A stretch of DNA of 64,000 bases, from the NCBI GenBank assembly GCA_934045075.1, contig OW203723.1, forward strand, positions 7,475,913 to 7,539,912, in the 5' to 3' direction. The stretch is from Yponomeuta sedellus (taxonomy: Eukaryota; Arthropoda; Insecta; Lepidoptera; Yponomeutidae). The notes beneath the pieces are model-generated. The model was not told the origin of the DNA, did not search any database, and saw only the letters and a program-made list of their open reading frames with translations. The position numbers were made by a program, and so were the translations under genes. Below, piece after piece: positions 57,801-64,000 of the stretch. The number at the start of each line of letters is the position of its first letter. Within the stretch, counting starts at the first letter, position 1.

Positions 57801-58662
57801 AGTTATTGTAATCACATACCGGGTTGCCGGATGGTCTAAAATCACAAAAGTGGTCAGTACAAAGTTCAGAAAATTGATTCCAATTAATTTTTTTCAGATT
57901 AACATCAGAAGAGATTGGTTTGGGAATGTCAGATTTAGAAGACTGACTGACAGGAGCATCAAGTAAAGTCGGGGAGTCAAAATATAAACTTACAACAATG
58001 GGAAAGTGATTACTGCTGAAAGGATCATCTATAACAGAAAAAGAGCAACTAGAACTCAGCCATGTTGACGCAAAAACTAAGTCCAACACATTACCAATGC
58101 AGCCAAAGGGAGCTAATGTTGTAAGATTGTGATCATTAATACACACAGAATTATGATTTTCCATAAAAGACTGAATTTCGGTACCTCTTTTATCGTTTTG
58201 CCTTGAGCCCCATGCAAAATTGTGCGCATTAAAATCTCCTATGATCAAATAGTTATTAGATGTTACTTTAGAAAAGGCATCTGAGAGTAAATTAATTCTA
58301 AAGTTACCATTTGGAGGTGGTGGACAATAACAACATAGAATATCTATAAAATTATTATAATATTGTATAGTAAATAGTATATTTTGGAAATTGTAGTCTT
58401 GAGATGTGTTTTTAATAGTAAATTTATAAGTCTGTTTTATAGCTACAGCTACCCCACCATGAGGTCTGTCTGAATCTTGCCTAACAACATTGTACCCCTT
58501 AATTTTAAATTTGTTTGTACTATTCACCCAAGTCTCATTGAATAAAATAATATCTATGTCACCAATAGTATTAATATAATTTTGAAAATGGTCTAACTTT
58601 GGGAGTATACTTCTTGCATTCCAATGAATTATTTTTAATGTTCTTATAGCTGTGTTATCCAT
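54856..58662 (-). CDS. LINE-4 ORF2: endonuclease-reverse transcriptase-RNase H
   Basis: 1268 residues, intact. Endonuclease: IIHWNARSILPKLDHF, LFNETWV, IIGDFNAHNFAWGS and SSNHFPIV. RT: LVKPNCDTNSLNSYRPISL, QYGFRKGKSTID, VFLDFKGAFDNIDH, GTPQGSVVSPLIF and the catalytic KYLLYADDLVIYTQ. RNase H: QIYTDGSKTPQK, FSAEVMAIL, VLSDSLSSLQAI and GHSGVFGNELVDKLA, so the D-E-D-H set is present. The C-terminal CTYCNSNVEGTLQHIFFEC completes the usual layout. The start ATG overlaps the ORF1 stop. It is more distant from LINE-1 and LINE-2 than they are from each other. Confidence 0.92.
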   Translation of the reverse strand: MDNTAIRTLKIIHWNARSILPKLDHFQNYINTIGDIDIILFNETWVNSTNKFKIKGYNVVRQDSDRPHGGVAVAIKQTYKFTIKNTSQDYNFQNILFTIQYYNNFIDILCCYCPPPPNGNFRINLLSDAFSKVTSNNYLIIGDFNAHNFAWGSRQNDKRGTEIQSFMENHNSVCINDHNLTTLAPFGCIGNVLDLVFASTWLSSSCSFSVIDDPFSSNHFPIVVSLYFDSPTLLDAPVSQSSKSDIPKPISSDVNLKKINWNQFSELCTDHFCDFRPSGNPVCDYNNFMGILDDILNSFPKTTKKKTKTKKVKSVVWWNDKCKEAVDQAYLAFISYKSYPSIDNYLLYKKLDARKKAILLEQKQLSWRNLCSGFNRCTPSKLIWDHIRRFKLSRLNSSHSGSHFLSEPTNALSFLDKIAPGQNSNFTNNFLQQFSAEGSFSLQWLRNLFTMDELQAAIDGSRIKSAPGPDLFPNELIKSLSLDAKHILLKIYNQLWSDNIIPDTWKIQFVVPLVKPNCDTNSLNSYRPISLTSCFSKTFERMLKNRLEWSIENQNLIPQSQYGFRKGKSTIDNLACLVGDIKQSFKCNKFTLAVFLDFKGAFDNIDHVHLINSLFNLGFPGSISEWLFKFLNNRKVFLKVKNKMFGPKTTYRGTPQGSVVSPLIFIIGLIELMKEIPDSVKYLLYADDLVIYTQCDSLPNGELIINDCLFHLYHILNTKIKIEVNTTKSACMLFSKNKRHQVSPKVTYDQKAIPHTLNFKYLGIYLDSDLSWKCHIEHICRKAELGLNIMKSLAGLKWGSDPKILKTLYIAIVRSHMDYGCMFYNEANSILLRKLDIIQNKALRIITGGMMSSPINSLEVEAGIVPLFIRRSFLIEKYALKLVSVDNNVVSKFIENAYIPNFSTIPLSVSTTLQQSILHLNFEFQDVVFWSHKLPCFKYSFQSIISNSCVNLTKFDSKFEFLEYLSQKTDFVQIYTDGSKTPQKTGFAFYDKTHNIGRAFTCNYFFSIFSAEVMAILYSLLYIFNIPEFYKYKFIVLSDSLSSLQAISSRAILAKANYLVLYVKHMLHTLLDNNVTVEMCWVPGHSGVFGNELVDKLARSSNSLYVSEYLVPPTDLVYNLKVNMIKRWIIYLNTSRELKGKWLAEIAPIPSTKAWFEKSQQFLGRNFITTLCRLRIGHCKFPAHLSRLKLINGASCTYCNSNVEGTLQHIFFECHEFKPQREILLRKCCKILNISRQRFLGYNVQKLLSHAEIYVPIFEFISSSAKNI

Positions 58663-59726
58663 TATTTATTTAAAGAAAAATTTGTAATGAGCAACTCCTT
58701 GATTACATTGGTTGTGATACTAGTGCCCTCAGTTTTCTTTGCTAATATATCTACTACTGTTTTTGTTATCATGCCTAACATTTTTTCAGAATTCAGTACA
58801 TCGACAAATATGGATCTATTGTTTACACTGTCTCGTTTGGGTGCCAATAAAGGCGGAAATTGAGCAATAGTTTTTGCTGCTGCAGCATAGTTGCCCTTGG
58901 CAGAAATTCTGTTCTTAATGTCATTGACCTTGTTTGATTTAACTGGGCATACCATTGAAACGGCAACATGTGCACCCTTACAATTAGCACATTTCATATT
59001 GTCTTTGTTAGTGCAATCTTTATAAAAATGGTTTTCAGAGCAAATGCTGCAAATTTGTTTACTTTTGCAGGAATTGCTGCCGTGGCCAAATTTATAACAT
59101 GTGAAACATTGTCTCAGTGGTCGAATATATTCGGTTACATCAAACCACAAGCGATCACAGGTTACATGGTCTGGGAGATGAGAACTTAAGAATGTTACCA
59201 AAACCGTCCTTAATGGAGTGAAACTGCCATCCAACTGCCGCTTGGAGAACCTCTTCACGCCTATTACCTCTGCAGTCGATGTCATGTCTTGTAAGAGCTC
59301 CTCCTCTGTGAGCTCCACCGGAACTCGAACAATGCCCTGGCGCTCAATAGTGTCGAAAGGAACTTTTGCTGCCCAACCGTTTCTGGCCTGCAAGTCCTTG
59401 TCCAAAATAAACGTGTTTGCTTGGTTCTTCGTATTAAAAATTACTTTGACAAAGTTTTGCCCAATGGGTTTGATATACTTTATTCCCGTCATAGATTGGA
59501 GACCTTTGTTCACGCAAACAATGCTGATTTTTGACTTGTCCGAATTTGATACCAGTACCGGGTATTCAGGTAAGTTGTCGTCGTTATATATTGGATGATA
59601 ATCCTTAAACAGGCCTCTATTTGTTCGCACAAACTTAGCATTCAGCTTGCTGCATGGTTCCTCACCGGTGTCATTAGTGTCCATTTTTCGCTTGGGGGGT
59701 TGTTTGCCCCCACTTTTCTCACCCAT
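58662..59726 (-). CDS. LINE-4 ORF1: Gag-like zinc-knuckle protein
   Basis: 354 residues, starting MGEKSGGKQPPKRKMDTND with a basic N-terminus. An RRM-like region spans about residues 65-160 (ISIVCVNKGLQSMTG...FNTKNQANTFILD). Three zinc knuckles follow: CFTCYKFGHGSNSC, CSICSENHFYKDC and CANCKGAHVAVSMVC. The tail ends FSLNK. Its stop codon and the ORF2 start share one base (TAATG), which permits termination-coupled reinitiation as described for the silkworm LINE SART1. Confidence 0.9.
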   Translation of the reverse strand: MGEKSGGKQPPKRKMDTNDTGEEPCSKLNAKFVRTNRGLFKDYHPIYNDDNLPEYPVLVSNSDKSKISIVCVNKGLQSMTGIKYIKPIGQNFVKVIFNTKNQANTFILDKDLQARNGWAAKVPFDTIERQGIVRVPVELTEEELLQDMTSTAEVIGVKRFSKRQLDGSFTPLRTVLVTFLSSHLPDHVTCDRLWFDVTEYIRPLRQCFTCYKFGHGSNSCKSKQICSICSENHFYKDCTNKDNMKCANCKGAHVAVSMVCPVKSNKVNDIKNRISAKGNYAAAAKTIAQFPPLLAPKRDSVNNRSIFVDVLNSEKMLGMITKTVVDILAKKTEGTSITTNVIKELLITNFSLNK

Positions 59727-60166
59727 CGAAGAAAGCGTGGGGAGGGCCCTTTAAGTAAAAAAGGCTGGATATTCAAAGGCAATCAATTTCAAAAATTAAA
59801 TTTTAAAAAACCCGCCCTCTTATTTTCCGCCTTCCCGCCAAAACTCAGAGATTGTTGTTAACTTAACAGTGTTGCTAGGTACGAAACCTGAAAAACAGTT
59901 TTTTTATCATTGTATGATATTATATAATACCGACTGTTCTTATTCCATTTATAGATTCATAATATTATTATGTTTATTCATACCAGGACATGATAATTTA
60001 TAAATAAGACGGAATATGACCAGTGGCGTAGCTAGGTAACCAAGGGCCCTGGGGCAAATTAAAAAATGGGGCCCCACTGCTATGTAAACTGATTAGGTTT
60101 TATGAAATATACAAATACTTTAACAAATACAATAAACCGCACATCGATGAATAATAAAACGCACAT

Positions 60167-61730
60167 AATCCGCTGACTCTCTTTTCAAGTAAGTCTTAAC
60201 GGTTAATAACTCTTCCATTAGACGAAAAAATATTTTAGTATATTTTTTGAGGACCTAAAAGCAACATAAAAATATATTTTAAAACTTTATTTTCCTAAAC
60301 AGCCAAAAACGGGGTCAGCCATTTTTGTCTATGGTTTAAAGTCCAAAAAATTGTAAACAAAGTTTGACATTCAATTTTCTGTAATTGATCTCTGAGCATA
60401 GTGAAATAACAACAACGCAACCATGATTTCATCGAATTTACATCCAAAAATATACCAATTATCATTATTGCATTGTTCGAGAATGAAAAAACACTTCAAT
60501 AAAGACCCCCGGGAAGTTGTGGATTCGTGTACCCAGTGAAATTAACATTCGAAAAACTTGGCTCAAACTTGCCAAAAGAGGCCCCGACTCTTTATCAATT
60601 GAAACTCAGTGTATTTATGAGAAGATCACTTTGATGTAAGTCCTTTAATAATCAATGTCCACTGGCTCTGGCTGAAAGATGTTTGTTTACATATTTTAGA
60701 TGGTTTCAAGATGGTGGATAGCGTTTTCGCCGTTACGAATTAAACGAGGAAAAAAATTTTTTACTTTGCAAATTTTGCAGCCATCCTGCATACTTACTTA
60801 GCAAAATCAATATATTTCGGTTTCTTACGTTAAATACTATAGGAAATATTCATTTATCGCGTCAAATTTGATACGTGTCAAATAGCGGATAGGATAGGTT
60901 GCAACCCCACTTTAATCATGACACCTCAGTTGAGAGAAATTCAAAAGTTATGCCTAGGGAATTCCCCTAAATTCTTTCTGTAGGTTGGCAGTGTTGCCAG
61001 TGTTGTCAATTTGACGGATAGTGATAATCCGCTATTTGACACGTATCAAATTTGACGCGATAAATGAATATTTCCTATAGTATTTAACGTAAGAAACCGA
61101 AATATATTGATTTCGCTAAGTAAGTATGCACGATGGCTGCAAAATTTGCAAAGTAAAAAATTTAAATCTATCCGCCATCTTGAAACTATCTAAAATATGT
61201 AAACAAACATCTTTCAGCCAGAGCCAGTGGACATTGATTATTATAGGACTTACATCAAAGTGATCTTCACATAAATACTCAGAGTTTCAATTGATAAACA
61301 GTCGGGGCCTCTTTTGGCAAGTTTGAGCTAAGTTTTTCGAATGTTAATTTCACTGAGTACACGAATCCACTACTTCCTGGGGGTCTTTATTGACGTGTTT
61401 TTTCATTCTCGAACAATGCAATAAAGATAATTGGTATATTTTGGATGTAAATTCGATGAAATCATGGTTGCGTTGTTGTTATTTCACTATGCTCAGAGAT
61501 CACTTACAGAAAATTGAATGTCAAACTGTGTTCACAATTTTTTGGACTTTAAACCATAGACAAAAATGGCTGACTGCGTTTTTGGCTATTTAGGAAAATG
61601 AAGTTTTTAAATATATTTTTATGTTGCTTTTAGGTCCTCAAAAAATATACCTACTAAAATATTTTTTGGTCTAATGGAAGAGTTATTTACTGTTTAAGAC
61701 TTACTTGAAAAGAGAGTCAAATAGCGGATT
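60167..61730. mobile_element. 1.56-kb foldback palindrome
   Basis: Two arms of about 700 bp (60167-60890 and 61027-61730) are inverted copies with only a few per cent mismatch, around a spacer of about 136 bp. The motif aatccgctatttgacac occurs at the inner end of the right arm and, inverted, at its outer end and at the inner end of the left arm. The outer left end has a shortened form. There is no convincing ORF. A foldback-type transposon or a head-to-head pair of one element is likely. No target duplication was found. Confidence 0.8.
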
Positions 61731-61776
61731 GTTACGGTGTTACCCTCGAGCACCCTTACATACTTATTAAAAATAC

Positions 61777-62040
61777 TTAGCATATGGCTAGTAAAATGTA
61801 AATAATCTCCATTTGAATCTTTCCTTCTGGAACATTTAACATTAACAAATTTTGTAATATCTGTGGACATTCATCGCCAAGTGTTGTAAAATATTTTTTT
61901 ATTGGTATCCAATTAGTCAGAATGGTATCAACACAAGGTAAAAGTGATAGCCATCTTGTACCTACATGGCGTTTCAATTCATGCCACTCTCCATGAACAT
62001 TCTCTACAAACTTTTTTAGCTCATCTCTCCTATAACAGCT
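61777..62040 (-). pseudogene. hAT-type transposase-derived fragment
   Basis: The minus-strand frame YRRDELKKFVENVHGEWHEL, followed by KRHVGTRWLSLLPCVDTIL and IPIKKYFTTLGDECPQIL, matches the TRWLS...-type segment of hAT transposases and their zinc-finger derivatives. No start or dimerisation domain is visible. It may be a dead transposon piece or an exon of a domesticated gene. Confidence 0.65.
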
Positions 62041-62239
62041 GATGAGGAAAAATGACTTTAAACTTTGAGAATCACATTTTCAGATCACTGACAGCTTAGT
62101 GAAGGAAAAGTTTTTTTTTCGATAAAGCGCGTTCTACACAGTCCGCGAAAGCGCGGCAGTCATGCATGCCGCGCGATTCACGGACATAAGACTTGAAGAG
62201 TCAGCTTTAGAAAAAGATTAAGGCTGGGTTCGGTTTTAC

Positions 62240-62440
62240 TCAGAATATAATAAAAAAATAATAATAATAAAATATGTTTATTTTCAGTATCAAACTTAAA
62301 GTAGGTTACAATTTGTGTGGGAGTTTCCTTTTAAGCAAGAATTACCTGTGCCAGGAAAACTCCCGCTCTTCCTAATTGGGTAGCATTAATTAAGGTGATT
62401 ATAACTGAGAATGAAATCAAATTTAGCATGCAAAAAAAAA
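62240..62440. repeat. Possible LINE 3' UTR fragment
   Basis: An ataata tract followed by atgtttattttcag and gtgtgggagtttccttttaagc. I associate this arrangement with LINE tails in moths, but it is not proven here. Confidence 0.3.
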
Positions 62441-62596
62441 AAAATTAAAATTAAGTAAACAACAAACTCCTTTCAGAGAATCGAAAAACAATACATTGCT
62501 ATTATTATACTATTTTCAAATTGTTTGAAGAAGTTTTAAACAATGAAAACATAATTAGAATTTATCATGTTGAAACTATATAATAAGTATATACAT

Positions 62597-62690
62597 GATA
62601 TGATACGATACGATACGATACGATACGATACGATACGATACGATACGATACAATACGATACGATACGATACGATACGATATGATATGAGT
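62597..62690. repeat. (GATAC)n pentanucleotide microsatellite
   Basis: About 17 tandem gatac units with a few variants (gatat, aatac). Confidence 0.95.
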
Positions 62691-62884
62691 ATAGTAGTTT
62701 CACCTACAATATTTTTTTTTTTAAATATAGTATTTAAACCCCTAATATAGTAGGATACTATATTATACAGCGTGTCTCATTCAAATCGGTCAGTATGGGA
62801 AAGTCTGAAACTATAAGACATACGAAGATCTGTTCTGAGGAACCATGTCATCTATTTTAATAAAAAGAAAAACTGCATTCATAC

Positions 62885-62935
62885 ATTTTAAAAAACATCT
62901 GCACTCCGTTCGGGAATCGAACCCGGTTGTTTTGA
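62885..62935 (-). repeat. tRNA-derived SINE fragment (B-box)
   Basis: On the minus strand gggttcgattcccgaacgg matches the T-arm/B-box of a tRNA. No complete cloverleaf is found around it. Confidence 0.4.
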
Positions 62936-63151
62936 AAAAAAAAAAACCTACACTATGTCTATTTAGATATCGATTGTGTAGGTCTTAAGCAGTAAATATC
63001 TGTATGAAACATGATGTCTAAAATGAATAAAATGCATTGTTTTCATACAAAATGCAATCGTAAGATCGTTACCTAAACGTGTTGAATATTGTATTGAAAA
63101 AGTCGGCGGTAACTTCGAGCACCTACTAAAATAAATTAAAGTATGTGAAAA

Positions 63152-63262
63152 CAATTCCAACCCGGACTTTTGTCCCGTGGTGGAGTATGGTCTAACCTTC
63201 CTGCAATACAGGAAGAGACCCGCGCCCCAACAGTGGGGACATATAAAAGGTTGATATCGATA
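63152..63262 (+). repeat. SINE-like element Y, copy 3
   Basis: ccgtggtggagtatggtc, ttcctgcaatacaggaagag, cagtggggac and ggttgatatcgat match copies 1 and 2. Confidence 0.7.
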
Positions 63263-63472
63263 TCTTATAGAAAATGAACTTGAATAGTTTTCGCTACATA
63301 ATCTACGTGTAGTAATATAATAATAAGGTAGCAACAAACCACTATTGTGAAAAAAAGGTGTCCAGCAGTACTGGATTTTATATCTACGATGTGCTGTCAA
63401 ATTAATAAAGAACTTCAAGGGTGTATTTATGGCGGATTATAGTGGTTTTAAATTTTTAATTACTTATTTCAG

Positions 63473-63593
63473 GTTACCCGAAGAATGCACAATGCAACAA
63501 TAATGTGGACTTCACGGTCAAATTGGTATTGAACAAAATCACGTACGTTTGCAGCAGACATTTTGAAGAAGACTGTTTCATTTACAAGATTAG
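63473..63593 (+). CDS. Probable THAP-domain exon (partial gene)
   Basis: An acceptor (cttatttcag) precedes and a donor (attag|gttagg) follows a 121-nt exon reading YPKNAQCNNNVDFTVKLVLN, then TYVCSRHFEEDCFIYKI. CSRHFEEDCF is the second half of the C2CH zinc signature of THAP DNA-binding domains; the first Cys pair would be on an upstream exon I could not locate. THAP domains occur in P-element transposases and in host regulators, and nothing here decides between them. The rest is beyond the window or unrecognised. Confidence 0.55.
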
Positions 63594-64000
63594 GTTAGGA
63601 CATTATTTTTTAACAAAGACTTTCAAATGAAAGTAATTGCTGTTTAAATAAACAGCAATAATTTCATATACATTCATTTGTATAAGTTCTTTACAGATTT
63701 ATAGGCATGTTTATAAATAGCCAGAATTTTAATGTTCATATTTCCATACCCCCTCGTACTAGTACTGAACAAGATTATCGCTGGGTTAGAAGTACAAACA
63801 TTAAATACAAAAATACAATACAAAATGTTTATTTTAACCATAAAAACACAGCAATATCTTAATGTTACATTGGGTATACAAGCAGAAGGTACATTACAAA
63901 TGTGTTACAGTTTTTATGGCAGAGTTTACTACGAATCTAATTTACTATGGTCACCACACTGGGTCTCCACCTGTATCGTGGAGACCAATTGGCTTATCAA

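Larger units (their letters stand above)
54727..59846 (-). mobile_element. LINE-4: full-length I-like non-LTR retrotransposon
   Basis: Flanked by exact 11-bp duplications agagattgttg (54716-54726 and 59847-59857). It has a 120-bp 5' UTR, intact ORF1 and ORF2, a 3' UTR of about 110 bp and a poly(A) tail (poly(T) on plus). Both ORFs are open, so the insertion is young. Confidence 0.9.

Noticed and set aside
62597..62690. CRISPR-like array
   Set aside because: A simple pentanucleotide microsatellite without spacers, in a eukaryotic genome.

Overview
This is an insect nuclear genome window, most likely lepidopteran. It is AT-rich, with short-exon GT-AG genes whose closest relatives are conserved animal proteins. 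It is packed with Copia, I-like and Jockey/CR1-like retrotransposons, a hAT-like element, MITEs and SINEs. Several fragments carry the 'cactgctggacaaaggcct' LINE/SINE 3' motif that I associate with moths and butterflies. Nothing bacterial, organellar or viral was seen. There are no CRISPR arrays and no convincing functional tRNA or rRNA genes.

Host genes make up a minority of the window. From left to right they are: the 5' end of the TFIIIC subunit gene GTF3C3 (minus, running off the left edge); a complete five-exon F-box/WD40 gene of FBXW9 type (30.9-33.3 kb, plus); a complete three-exon ABHD17 depalmitoylase gene (42.3-45.6 kb, plus); a GC-rich disordered ORF downstream of it (46.5-47.7 kb) that is joined in phase if a good donor after the ABHD17 stop is used; a two-exon LDAH/sturkopf lipid-droplet hydrolase (49.4-50.4 kb, minus); a two-exon gene I do not recognise (52.0-52.6 kb, minus); and a probable THAP-domain exon near the right edge.

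From 3.0 to 20.75 kb lies one old Copia element (copia A, minus). It can be recognised as a single insertion because its outer LTR ends are flanked by the same 5-bp duplication, GTAAA. It is swollen to 17.8 kb by later insertions: a plus-strand mini-Copia (copia B) in its RNase H region, two further minus-strand Copia bodies (E and F) near its 5' LTR, a LINE-tail fragment in its gag, and a complete I-like LINE in its 5' LTR with an 11-bp duplication. Copia A itself sits inside a dispersed repeat (called X here) that also occurs at 2.5 kb and 30.2 kb.

From 21.26 to 28.86 kb is a hAT-like non-autonomous element with an exact 8-bp duplication. It holds a minus-strand Jockey/CR1-like LINE, which is itself split in its endonuclease by a second, plus-strand LINE, plus a degenerate satellite-like array. 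The same array family reappears at 51 kb.

From 36.07 to 41.97 kb is an intact-looking I-like LINE with both ORFs open, ending just upstream of ABHD17. From 53 to 59.85 kb, three minus-strand LINE insertions are stacked; the last is full length, with its two ORFs overlapping as UAAUG. A 1.56-kb foldback palindrome follows, then hAT-transposase and THAP fragments. The repeat-insertion order can be read from target-site duplications, and that history is the clearest story in the window. The most interesting functional hint is the in-phase ABHD17 downstream exon with two leaky-type stop codons.
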